Below, in pieces: positions 6,416-13,326 of a stretch of DNA of 13,912 nucleotides. Positions within the stretch are counted from its first letter, which is position 1, and every line of letters begins with the position of its first letter. The position numbers and the translations under genes were made by a program. The DNA comes from Polynucleobacter meluiroseus. Its GTDB lineage: Bacteria; Verrucomicrobiota; Verrucomicrobiia; Opitutales; UBA953. The DNA is taken from contig CALPIW020000015.1 of assembly GCA_943323725.2 (NCBI GenBank), forward strand, positions 1-13,912, written 5' to 3'. The notes beneath the pieces were generated by a model, which saw only the letters and a list, made by a program, of their open reading frames with translations, searched no databases and had not been told where the DNA came from.

Positions 6416-8098
6416 TTATTCGTTCGAGCTCAGGTTCCGGACGAGCTCGTCGATGGTCGTGAGACCGGCGGCGACCTTGAGCCAGCCCGCCTTGGCGAGG
6501 GGGCGCATCCCGAGCGCGATGGCCTTCTCGGTCAGGTCGCGGTTGGAGATGCGGGTGATGATCAGGTCGTGGAGCGGCTTCGGGTGGAAGATCTCGAAGA
6601 CCCCGACGCGGCCGCGGTAGCCCGTGCCACGGCACTTGCGGCAGCCCACGGCTTCCTTGAGGGAAGTCACGTCCTTCAGGTAAGACTCATCCATGCCGAG
6701 CGTCTCGAGGGCCGGCAGCAGCTTCGCGCGGTCGACCGGGACCGTCTTGGCGCAATCGGCGCAGAGGCGGCGGACGAGGCGCTGGGCGATGACCAGTTCG
6801 ACGGCGGAGCCGACGAGGAACGGCTCGACGCCCATGTCGATGAGGCGCGTGATGGCGCCCGGGGCGTCGTTGGTGTGGAGGGTCGAGAAGACCAAGTGGC
6901 CCGTGAGGGAGGCGCGGATGGAGATCTCGGCCGTCTCCAAGTCGCGGATTTCACCGACCATGATCACGTCCGGGTCCTGGCGCAGCGTGCTGCGGAGGGC
7001 GCCGGCGAAGGTCAGGCCGATCTCGGCGCGCGTCTGCACCTGGTTGGCGCCGGGCACTTCGTATTCGATCGGATCTTCGATCGTCACGATGCGGATGTCG
7101 GGCGAATTGATCGCCTGCAGGAAGGCGTTGAGCGTGGTCGACTTGCCGGAGCCCGTCGGGCCCGTGACGAGGATGATGCCGTGCGGGTAGTCGAGGACCT
7201 TGCGGACGGCGGCCTGCTCTTCGGCGTTCATGCCGATGCGGTCCATGTTGTAGGCCTCCTTGCGCTGGTTGAGCAGACGCAGCGAGACCGACTCCGCGTA
7301 GATCGTCGGGATCGTCGAGACGCGGATATCGAGGACGTTCTTGCCGTCGCGGAAGTTGATGCGGCCGTCCTGCGGGAGGCGGCGCTCCGAGATGTTGAGG
7401 CGCGCCATGATCTTCAGGCGCGAGATGATCGCGTCCTGGAAGCGGGCGAGGTTGTCGGGCAGCGGGATCGCGATGAGGATGCCGTCGACGCGGTAGCGGA
7501 TGCGCAGGTTGTTCTCCTGCGGCTCGAAGTGGACGTCCGTCGCGCCTTCGGCGACGGCCTGCGTCAGGACTTCGGTGACGAAGCGCACGACCGCGGCGTC
7601 CTGGTCGGCCTCGTCGGAGGCGGCGACTTCGGCGGCGGGAAGGTCGTCGCCTTCGTCTTCGAGGCTGCCGGAGCCCACGCCGTAATTCTCATTGATGAGG
7701 GCGGCCACGCGTTCGGGCGGGGCGAGATACCACTTCGGGCGGCGGGAGGCGAAGGTCGCGACCCAGTCGGACGTGTCGGTGTCGGGCGGCAGGGCCGTGA
7801 CGAGACGGAGCCGGCCGGCTTCGCCGCCGGGAAGGAGCGTCGGGACGACCTGGGCTTCGGAGGCGATGCGCGCCGGCAGGATCTTCATGCCGTCGGGATC
7901 GATGGCGGGCTCTTCGAGGACTTCGAGGCCCGTGAGGCGGGAGAGCTCGGCGAGGAGCGAGGCTTCGTCGAGGCCGAGGGCCTGCGCGAGGAACTTGAAG
8001 CGCGCTTCCCGCGGCGTCTCCGCGAACGAGGCGCGGGCCTCGTCGGTCAGGCGCTCGGCGAGGGCCGAGGGCAGTCCGTGCCGGTCGACGGTCAGCAT
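6416..8098 (-). CDS. gspE: T2SS assembly ATPase GspE
   Basis: This 560-aa cytoplasmic hexameric ATPase powers pseudopilus assembly. Visible motifs in order: N-terminal GspE/PilB-type domain (about 30-135); an acidic linker (137-165); N2 domain (ATDVHFEP near 186); Walker A GPTGSGKS (313-320); Asp box EDPIEY (341-346); Walker B region PDVIMVGEIRD (376-386); His box HLVFSTLHTNDA (401-412); and a zinc tetracysteine site CADC (446, 449) plus CRKC (486, 489). All catalytic residues are intact. The CM/zinc segment supports GspE/PilB over the retraction ATPase PilT. The ATG lies 1 base after the gspD stop; gspF follows after 7 bases. PilB of a type IV pilus is the alternative, but the K-L-M neighbours favour T2SS. 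Confidence 0.96.
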   Translation of the reverse strand: MLTVDRHGLPSALAERLTDEARASFAETPREARFKFLAQALGLDEASLLAELSRLTGLEVLEEPAIDPDGMKILPARIASEAQVVPTLLPGGEAGRLRLVTALPPDTDTSDWVATFASRRPKWYLAPPERVAALINENYGVGSGSLEDEGDDLPAAEVAASDEADQDAAVVRFVTEVLTQAVAEGATDVHFEPQENNLRIRYRVDGILIAIPLPDNLARFQDAIISRLKIMARLNISERRLPQDGRINFRDGKNVLDIRVSTIPTIYAESVSLRLLNQRKEAYNMDRIGMNAEEQAAVRKVLDYPHGIILVTGPTGSGKSTTLNAFLQAINSPDIRIVTIEDPIEYEVPGANQVQTRAEIGLTFAGALRSTLRQDPDVIMVGEIRDLETAEISIRASLTGHLVFSTLHTNDAPGAITRLIDMGVEPFLVGSAVELVIAQRLVRRLCADCAKTVPVDRAKLLPALETLGMDESYLKDVTSLKEAVGCRKCRGTGYRGRVGVFEIFHPKPLHDLIITRISNRDLTEKAIALGMRPLAKAGWLKVAAGLTTIDELVRNLSSNE

Positions 8099-8099
8099 G

Positions 8100-10274
8100 T
8101 CACTTCTTCGCCGGGGCGGCGGGGAGCTTGCCGGGGACGTTCTCGATGACCTTCTTCGCCTCGGCGCCGAGCGCGCTGGCCGTCGCGCGGCTGATGGCGT
8201 CGAGGTTGTCGACCGCCGTGTTGTTGAGCACGTAGGGGCGGAGGAAGATGATCAGCTCCTGCTTCTCCTCGAGGACCGTCGACGAACCGAAGAGGTCGCC
8301 GAGGAACGGGATAGGGCCGAGGCGCGAGGTGGACTTCGTCGAGATGGTGCGCTGCAGGCCGCCGAGGACGACGATCTCGCCGCTCATCGCGCTCACGTAG
8401 GAGTCGGTCGTGCGCCGGCCGATGATCGGCTGGTCGTTGCCGTCGAGGATGGTGGAGCCGAGGATGTCTTCGACCGACTGCGAGACCTGGAGCTGCACCG
8501 CGCCGTCCTTGCCGATGAGCGGCAGCACCTTGAGCTGGATGCCGATGTCGCGCTGCGAGACCGTGGAGGTGATCTGGCCGGTCTGCGCGGCGATGGTCGA
8601 GCCGGTGATGACCGGGCGGGATTCGCCGACGAAGATCGTGGCCTCCTTGTTATGGGTCGTCGTGACCGCGGGCACCGAGAGCACCTTCAGGTCGCCTTTG
8701 CGCGGGGTGGTCGTCAGGCCGATGGTCGCGCTCAGGTCGTTGGTCGTCGTGTTGAACGTGCCCTGCGAGGCGTTGATCTGCGTGTTATTCGGGGCCAGCG
8801 TGGTGTTCGCGGTCGCCGGCGTGCCGTTGACGTTGAAGCCGCCGCCCGTGCCGCCGATGCCGACGAGCTTGCCGTTGGTGACGGTGAGGCCGAGCGTGTT
8901 GAAGCCGTTGGTCTCGTTGTCGGAGAGCTTCACCTCGACGATCACGACCTCGATGCGCACCTGCGGGAGGACGATGTCGACCTTCTCGATGAGTTCGTGG
9001 AGGAGACGGAGGTCGTCGTTGGTGCCGGAGACCACGACCGAGTTGCTCCGGATGTCCGGGAGCACCGTGAGATTGCTGCTGAACTCGTCGGCGCCCATCT
9101 GCGAGGCGCCCGCGGCGGAGGAGGCGGCGGCCGCGGAAGAAGAAGAGGTCGTCGGGGCCGGGGTCCGGTTGACGGTGGCGGACCGGACCGTGTTGCCGGC
9201 GCGGGCGGCGGCGGTCGTCTGACCCGTGACGAGGGAGGTCACCAGGGTGGCGACCTGCTGGGCCTCGGCGTGGCGGAGGAAGATGACGTCCGTCTTCGTG
9301 TTCGGATTGGATTTCTGGTCGAGGGTGTCGATCAGCTTGTCGAAGAAGTCATGCTGGTCGGCCGAGCCCATGAGCAGCACGCGGTTGGTGCGTTCGTCGG
9401 CGAGGAAGGTCGTGCCCGTGCTGAGGCGGAAGGGCGCGCCGCCGGAGACCGTGGCGGGCGAGCGGAGCATCGACGTCAGTTTGGTGACCATGTCGGTCGC
9501 CATCGCGTTCTTGAGCTCGTAGCTCTTGGTGACGACTAGGTCTAGCTGCGGGCGGTCGATCTGCATCGTCAGCGTCTCGATCTTCTGGAGGTTGGAGATC
9601 GAGTCGGTGATCAGCAGGGCGTTGTTGCGGCCGAAGTAGACGGGCGGCGAAGCCAGCGTGGTGTTGAGGCTCGAGGCGATCTGGGAGACGAGCTCCTGGG
9701 CGTTGGCGTGCTTGAGCGTGAAGATCTTGGAGGCGATGCGGCCGCTGGGCGGCAGCGACAGCACGGAGCCGGCGATGAGCTGCGGCGATTCGGACTTCGC
9801 GACGAGGTTGGGGACGACCTTGAGGAACTTGTCGCCCTGCTGGATCACGGCGATGCCGTTGAGGTTGAGCAAGGTCTCGAGGGCGAGGAGGGCTTCGTCG
9901 CGGGTGATCGAAGCCGGCAGCGACAGCGTGTAGACGCTGGACGGGAGGGCTTGCGGGCGGAGGATAGATTTGCCGGTCCAGCGCTGCATCAGGTCGAGCA
10001 CTTGGGAGATGTTTTCATCGCGGAGGATGACCGGACCGATCTGGTCGGAGCCGTTCAGGCCAGGGAGCGGGACCGCGGCGGCGACACCCGGGACCACCGC
10101 AGGCGCCGCGACGGCGGGAGCGGGAGCGGCCGGAGCAGCCTGACCGAACCCCACGAGCGGGGCGGAGGCGGCGGCCAGCAACAGGCAGAAAAAGGGCAGA
10201 GGAGCCCGCCGTTGACGATGGGTAGAATGAGCGCTGATCACTTGGGTAAGAGGGGTACGGGTAGATAACACCAA
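8100..10274 (-). CDS. gspD: T2SS outer-membrane secretin GspD
   Basis: This protein of up to 724 aa forms the outer-membrane channel. A signal peptide (basic HRQRRAP then a hydrophobic core, about residues 19-45, with cleavage likely near GFGQA) is followed by an Ala/Pro-rich linker. Domains: N0 (about 77-155), N1 (182-240), N2 (248-318), N3 (328-435, interrupted by a Ser/Ala-rich insert at 374-391), and the secretin barrel (436-682) with VPAVTTTHNKEATIFVG and the terminal motif GPIPFLGDLFGS. A Lys/Ala-rich tail ends the protein; no obvious pilotin-binding S-domain is seen. No ATG is available: candidates are TTG 10274, GTG 10271 and GTG 10241. The last gives a more ordinary leader. First gene of the minus-strand operon. 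Confidence 0.95.
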   Translation of the reverse strand: MVLSTRTPLTQVISAHSTHRQRRAPLPFFCLLLAAASAPLVGFGQAAPAAPAPAVAAPAVVPGVAAAVPLPGLNGSDQIGPVILRDENISQVLDLMQRWTGKSILRPQALPSSVYTLSLPASITRDEALLALETLLNLNGIAVIQQGDKFLKVVPNLVAKSESPQLIAGSVLSLPPSGRIASKIFTLKHANAQELVSQIASSLNTTLASPPVYFGRNNALLITDSISNLQKIETLTMQIDRPQLDLVVTKSYELKNAMATDMVTKLTSMLRSPATVSGGAPFRLSTGTTFLADERTNRVLLMGSADQHDFFDKLIDTLDQKSNPNTKTDVIFLRHAEAQQVATLVTSLVTGQTTAAARAGNTVRSATVNRTPAPTTSSSSAAAASSAAGASQMGADEFSSNLTVLPDIRSNSVVVSGTNDDLRLLHELIEKVDIVLPQVRIEVVIVEVKLSDNETNGFNTLGLTVTNGKLVGIGGTGGGFNVNGTPATANTTLAPNNTQINASQGTFNTTTNDLSATIGLTTTPRKGDLKVLSVPAVTTTHNKEATIFVGESRPVITGSTIAAQTGQITSTVSQRDIGIQLKVLPLIGKDGAVQLQVSQSVEDILGSTILDGNDQPIIGRRTTDSYVSAMSGEIVVLGGLQRTISTKSTSRLGPIPFLGDLFGSSTVLEEKQELIIFLRPYVLNNTAVDNLDAISRATASALGAEAKKVIENVPGKLPAAPAKK

Positions 10275-10430
10275 ATGTGAGGAATAGTTCGACGAAAAAT
10301 CGGCTTTTGAGAGGTTTATTCAGAGGCTACGCCCACCAAAGACAGTAAGATACCCTAGGAGTAGTGAACATAGTTTCACCTTTTCCTTGCCACCCCGCTC
10401 CGATCGGGCCAAAAGACCAGTATTGTTGCT
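10275..10430. other. Divergent intergenic region, promoters expected but not resolved
   Basis: This 156-base gap separates gspD (minus) from the 179-aa gene (plus), so it should contain at least one promoter in each direction. It is visibly more AT-rich than its surroundings between 10275 and 10390. I found no convincing -35/-10 pair on either strand and no operator-like palindrome apart from short matches such as CCGATCGG (10400-10407). Confidence 0.5.
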
Positions 10431-10970
10431 ATGCGCGAAGACATCCCCGAATGGCTGGGCAAGCCGCCCCTCCGCGGAACGGACCAATGGGAAGCGTGGC
10501 TGACCAAGTGGCGGCGTTACGCCAAGGTCGAGCTCCGGGACGCCGCGGCGGACGATCCGGAATATGACTTCGGCCTGCTGACTCCGGAGGAGCGCTGGCG
10601 GGTGGCGTTGGCCCTGCAGGTCAAAGCCCAGATCGAAGCCGGCCGGCAGAACGCCCCCGTGCCCATGTCCTTGGCCCTCGGCCGGAAGGTCAGCGACCTC
10701 GACCATGCCGGCGTCGTCGCCTGGCAGGTCGGCCGCTCGGTCGTCTCGCCGATCCCGGACGCCGCCTTCACCGCCGCCCTCGAGTGGAGCAACGCGCGGG
10801 AAAACCCGCGACGTCGCCGGATCTCGCATGCCATCCGTTACGGCTTCATCGCCGGGCTGGGCGGCGAGGCCGCCGCGCCGGCCTGGTCTTCGCCCGACTA
10901 CGTCGCGGCGTACGAAGCCTCGTGGGAGCTCGGCAACGCGCTCGCCATCGAGACGGACCCGCGGGGATAG
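10431..10970 (+). CDS. Hypothetical protein, 179 aa, unrecognised
   Basis: I do not recognise this family. The protein is soluble-looking, with no signal peptide or membrane segment. It is rich in Trp, Arg and Ala (EWLGKPPLRG, WEAWLTKWRRYAKVE near the N-terminus), with an acidic stretch at 37-46 (DAAADDPEYD), a central helical part (LTPEERWRVALALQVKAQIE) and an Arg-rich motif NPRRRRISHAIRYGF around residues 125-139. Codon use is strongly GC-ending throughout, as in a real gene. The ATG at 10431 has no Shine-Dalgarno sequence. It lies 45 bases before rmuC in the same direction and could be co-transcribed, though a GC-rich hairpin sits between. The C-terminus ends with TDPRG. Confidence 0.75.
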   Translation: MREDIPEWLGKPPLRGTDQWEAWLTKWRRYAKVELRDAAADDPEYDFGLLTPEERWRVALALQVKAQIEAGRQNAPVPMSLALGRKVSDLDHAGVVAWQVGRSVVSPIPDAAFTAALEWSNARENPRRRRISHAIRYGFIAGLGGEAAAPAWSSPDYVAAYEASWELGNALAIETDPRG

Positions 10971-10980
10971 GTTGCGGAAA

Positions 10981-10994
10981 GCCCGCCCGCGGGC
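10981..10994 (+). terminator. Small GC hairpin upstream of rmuC, possible weak terminator
   Basis: GCCCGC-CC-GCGGGC forms a perfect 6-bp stem with a 2-base loop just after the 10431-10970 gene. A run of four T (11003-11006) follows only after 8 bases, so it is a poor intrinsic terminator at best. It might also be a chance palindrome. Confidence 0.25.
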
Positions 10995-11015
10995 AGAGTG
11001 CGTTTTACAAGAAAC

Positions 11016-12371
11016 ATGGATACCGTCGCCGTCGCCCTCCTCCTCCTCGTCCTGGCTTTCCAGGTCTACGTCTCCTTCTTCAAGTCCGCCGGCCCCGCCG
11101 GGGACGACAAGTCCAGCGCGCTCCTGCTCGAAGACCTGCGTCGCCAGCTCGGCGAAGCGAACGCCGTGGCCGAACGCGAGCGGACCGCGAAGGGCGACGC
11201 GCAGTCCCGGGCCGCCGCCGCGGAATCGGCCCGTAACGCCGCCCACCAGCAGCTCACCGAAGCCCAGCAGGCGAACGCCCGCGCCGTCGAACAGCTGCGC
11301 GCCGACCACGCCAAGGCCCAGACCGACGCGGAGGCCCGCTATAACAAGGCCTTGGCCGACCTGCGCCTCAGTTTCGAGAAGACCAGCACGGATGTCCTCA
11401 AGGGCATGGCGCCGGACGTGACCAAGGAGGTCTCCACCCGCGTGGAGCCGCTGATCGCGCAGATCAACACCGCCTTGGAAAGCTATCGCCAGGCCATGCA
11501 GCAAGGCATGCGGAGCCAGGGCGACGCGCTCGCCGCCGTCGGCGCGCAGATGAAGACCATCAGCGAGACCACGGCCGCGCTCGCGACCAGCACGACCGAC
11601 TTCACCTCCGTCCTCAAGTCCTCGCAGCACCGCGGCAAGTGGGGCGAACAGACGCTCCGCAACGTCGTGGAGGCCGCCGGCCTCAGCCCGCATTGCGATT
11701 TCGCCGAACAGGTCTCGCAGGACGACGCCCGCCCCGACCTCATCGTGAAGCTCCCGGGCAACCGCTGCATCATCATCGATTCGAAGGTCCCGGAGTTCGA
11801 CGTCGCCATCGCCGACCAGGCCGCGCCGAACCGCCGCGAACTCGTGGCCGCCCACGCCGCCAAACTCCGCAAGACGCTCCGTGACCTCGCCGCGAAGAAC
11901 TATCCGACGACGATCCAGAAGCAGGGCGTGACGCCGTTCGACAAGGTCGTGCTGTTCCTGCCGGCCGAATCGCTCCTGAGCACCGCGCTCGAGGGCGACA
12001 ACGAGCTCATCCTCGCCGCCGCGCGCGAAGGCATCCTCATCGCGACGCCGGCGACCCTCATGGGCTTCCTCGGCGCGATCAGCCTCGCCTGGCAGCAGCA
12101 CACCCAGGCCGAGAACGCCGGCCGGATCGCCGACGAGGCGACCGAACTCTTCGACCGTCTCGTGAAGTTCGCCGAGCATTTCACCAAGGTGCGCAAAGGT
12201 CTGCTGGCCGCTTCCGAAGGCCTCGACGCCGCGATCGGCAGCTACGAATCCCGGATCCGTCCGCAGGGCGAACGGGTGCGCGAACTCGGCGGCGCCGCGA
12301 GCCGACCCGCCCTGACCGAGATCCTCCCGGTCAACGCCACGATCCGCCGCCTGGAAAATTCGGCGGAGTAA
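11016..12371 (+). CDS. rmuC: RmuC family protein (DNA recombination limiting factor, nuclease-like)
   Basis: This 451-aa protein belongs to the RmuC family, implicated in limiting recombination at inverted repeats in E. coli and carrying a PD-(D/E)xK-like nuclease core; its biochemical activity is little established. Layout: one N-terminal membrane anchor (2-22, MDTVAVALLLLVLAFQVYV), an Ala/Glu/Gln-rich coiled coil (about 30-120), then the RmuC core with HRGKWGEQTLRNVVEAAGL (205-223). The likely catalytic Asp241 and Asp255-x-Lys257 (IIIDSK) are present, and TPATLMGFLGAISLAWQQ is the other hallmark segment (344-361). ATG 11016 is preferred because it puts the membrane anchor at the very N-terminus; a GTG at 10998 in frame is possible. 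No Shine-Dalgarno sequence. The gene converges with the tRNA. Confidence 0.93.
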   Translation: MDTVAVALLLLVLAFQVYVSFFKSAGPAGDDKSSALLLEDLRRQLGEANAVAERERTAKGDAQSRAAAAESARNAAHQQLTEAQQANARAVEQLRADHAKAQTDAEARYNKALADLRLSFEKTSTDVLKGMAPDVTKEVSTRVEPLIAQINTALESYRQAMQQGMRSQGDALAAVGAQMKTISETTAALATSTTDFTSVLKSSQHRGKWGEQTLRNVVEAAGLSPHCDFAEQVSQDDARPDLIVKLPGNRCIIIDSKVPEFDVAIADQAAPNRRELVAAHAAKLRKTLRDLAAKNYPTTIQKQGVTPFDKVVLFLPAESLLSTALEGDNELILAAAREGILIATPATLMGFLGAISLAWQQHTQAENAGRIADEATELFDRLVKFAEHFTKVRKGLLAASEGLDAAIGSYESRIRPQGERVRELGGAASRPALTEILPVNATIRRLENSAE

Positions 12372-12384
12372 GCGGGAGTCCTGC

Positions 12385-12460
12385 TGGTGGAGCCGATGAG
12401 GTTCGAACTCACGGCCTCGTCATTGCGAACGACGCGCTCTACCAACTGAGCTACGGCCCC
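12385..12460 (-). tRNA. tRNA-Ala (anticodon CGC)
   Basis: Read on the minus strand, the 76-base sequence folds as a standard tRNA. The acceptor stem is GGGGCCG/CGGCTCC, including the G3-U70 wobble pair that is the alanine identity element. The D arm is GCTC-AGTTGGTA-GAGC. The anticodon stem is CGTCG/TGACG around loop TTCGCAA, giving anticodon CGC (reads GCG). The T arm contains TTCGAAC, and the discriminator base is A followed by an encoded CCA. It ends 13 bases from the rmuC stop, transcribed toward it. A 7-bp inverted repeat (CCTGCTG 12380-12386, CAGCAGG 12464-12470) brackets the gene. Confidence 0.96.
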
Positions 12461-12524
12461 AAACAGCAGGAAGTTAAGGCAAGCCGTCCCGGCGGGGTCG
12501 GTCAAGGTTTAGATGCCTGACGCC

Positions 12525-12552
12525 TTGCCACGGACCGGAATGGCCGTAGATT
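12525..12552 (+). promoter_or_regulatory. Candidate sigma-70 type promoter of slyD
   Basis: TTGCCA (12525-12530) and TAGATT (12547-12552) are separated by 16 bases. Transcription would start near 12559, leaving a leader of about 10 bases before the ATG at 12570. Each box matches consensus at four or five of six positions. Its placement supports the downstream ATG over in-frame ATGs at 12513 and 12540, which lie within or before the promoter. Confidence 0.4.
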
Positions 12553-12569
12553 CCACGCTCCTTAACACC

Positions 12570-13190
12570 ATGCGCGTAGCCAAAGAAACCGTCGTCGCCA
12601 TCGAATACACCCTGAAGGACGACCAGGGCAACATCATCGACGCCTCCGGCGAGCGCGGCCCGATGGAGTACCTCCACGGCGCGCAGAACATCATCCCCGG
12701 CCTCGAGCAGGGCGTCGAAGGCCTCGTCGCCGGCGACACCAAGAACGTCCTGGTCCCGCCGCAGCTCGGTTACGGCGAATACAGCGAGAAGCTGCTCCAG
12801 CTCGTCCCGCTCACCGCCTTCGGCGCCAACACGCCGCAGGTCGGCATGCGCTTCCACGCCGAGACCAACCTCGGCATGCGCGTCCTCACGATCAAGAAGA
12901 TCGACGGCGAAGAAGTCACCCTCGACGGCAACCATGAGCTCGCCGGCAAGACCCTCCACTTCGACATCAAGGTCGTCTCCGTCCGCGCGGCCGAGCCGAC
13001 CGAACTCGCCCACGGCCACCCGCACCAGTCGGGCGGTTGCTGCGGCGGCGGCGGTTGCGGTTCCGGCGAAGCTTCCGGCAGCGGCTGCTGCTCGACCGAA
13101 GAAGGGTCCGAAGGCGGTTGCTGCTCCACCGAAGAACCGGCCGCCCAGAAGCAGGGTGGCTGCGGCTCCGGCGGCTGCGGTTGCTCGTAA
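12570..13190 (+). CDS. slyD: SlyD-like FKBP-type peptidyl-prolyl cis-trans isomerase with Cys-rich metal-binding tail
   Basis: This 206-aa cytoplasmic folding catalyst isomerises prolyl bonds and, in SlyD, also chaperones and binds Ni/Zn through its tail. MRVAKETVVAIEYTL is the standard SlyD start, which fixes the ATG at 12570 rather than the in-frame ATGs at 12513 and 12540. FKBP residues are seen in LHGAQNIIPGLEQGVEG (35-51) and VPPQLGYGEY (62-71); the insert-in-flap chaperone domain spans about 72-120. The C-terminal tail (145-206) has His148/150/152 and ten cysteines (157, 158, 163, 173, 174, 184, 185, 198, 203, 205), including two GCCSTEE modules. E. coli SlyD has a His/Cys/Asp-rich tail; this one is dominated by Cys and Gly. 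A single-gene unit with its own terminator. Confidence 0.93.
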   Translation: MRVAKETVVAIEYTLKDDQGNIIDASGERGPMEYLHGAQNIIPGLEQGVEGLVAGDTKNVLVPPQLGYGEYSEKLLQLVPLTAFGANTPQVGMRFHAETNLGMRVLTIKKIDGEEVTLDGNHELAGKTLHFDIKVVSVRAAEPTELAHGHPHQSGGCCGGGGCGSGEASGSGCCSTEEGSEGGCCSTEEPAAQKQGGCGSGGCGCS

Positions 13191-13210
13191 GGCATCCCGA
13201 CCTCTCAATG

Positions 13211-13239
13211 AAAAGGCCGCCCGAGTAGGCGGCCTTTTT
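13211..13239 (+). terminator. Intrinsic terminator after slyD
   Basis: AAAA, then GGCCGCC (13215-13221), a 6-base loop, GGCGGCC (13228-13234), then TTTTT. The stem is a perfect 7 bp, extended by A-T pairs. It starts 20 bases after the slyD stop. The flanking A-run means it could also work on the minus strand, although no minus-strand gene ends here. Confidence 0.92.
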
Positions 13240-13261
13240 CGTGCCGGGCATCCAGGTATAA

Positions 13262-13290
13262 TTGCCCGTCTTTTTTATTCTAAAAATATA
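13262..13290 (+). promoter_or_regulatory. Candidate promoter for the small exported protein gene
   Basis: TTGCCC (13262-13267) is followed after 17 bases by AATATA (13285-13290), overlapping TATATT at 13287-13292. This is the only clearly AT-rich stretch (13269-13293) in a GC-rich window, and it lies 34 bases before the next start codon, between a terminator and that gene. Confidence 0.45.
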
Positions 13291-13317
13291 TTGTAGGCTG
13301 GCGGGCGGCATCCATCC

Positions 13318-13323
13318 AAGGAG
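13318..13323 (+). promoter_or_regulatory. Shine-Dalgarno sequence AAGGAG
   Basis: AAGGAG lies only 3 bases before the ATG at 13327. It is notable because none of the other start codons in the window has a recognisable purine-rich site. The spacing is shorter than the usual 5-9 bases. Confidence 0.5.
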
Positions 13324-13326
13324 TCC

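Noticed and set aside
6395..9539. Long plus-strand open frames opposite gspE and gspD (584 and 615 codons)
   Set aside because: Low-complexity Asp/Arg/Val/Gly translations typical of antisense frames in high-GC DNA; the minus-strand genes carry intact catalytic and structural motifs.
6416..10274. Type IV pilus PilB/PilQ rather than GspE/GspD
   Set aside because: The facing operon with GspK (no Glu5), GspL and GspM, and the D-E-F order, fit T2SS better; a hybrid system cannot be fully excluded.
10387..10426. Promoter TTGCCA...TATTGT before the 179-aa gene
   Set aside because: The spacing of 28 bases is far too long, and TATTGT would lie against the start codon.
10320..12179. Long minus-strand open frame (619 codons) opposite rmuC and the 179-aa gene
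   Set aside because: Its composition is the antisense shadow of GC3-rich genes (Arg/Gly/Glu/Val-rich, no domain). rmuC on the other strand is a clear family member.
12385..12470. tRNA gene as an integration (att) site of a mobile island
   Set aside because: There is no integrase nearby and no direct repeat of the tRNA 3' end elsewhere in the window.
12472..12505. Minus-strand promoter for tRNA-Ala (TTGACC at 12500-12505)
   Set aside because: The -35-like box is good, but at 17 bases the -10 position reads TTGCCT; a better box (TTAACT) is 22 bases away, so the pair is unconvincing.
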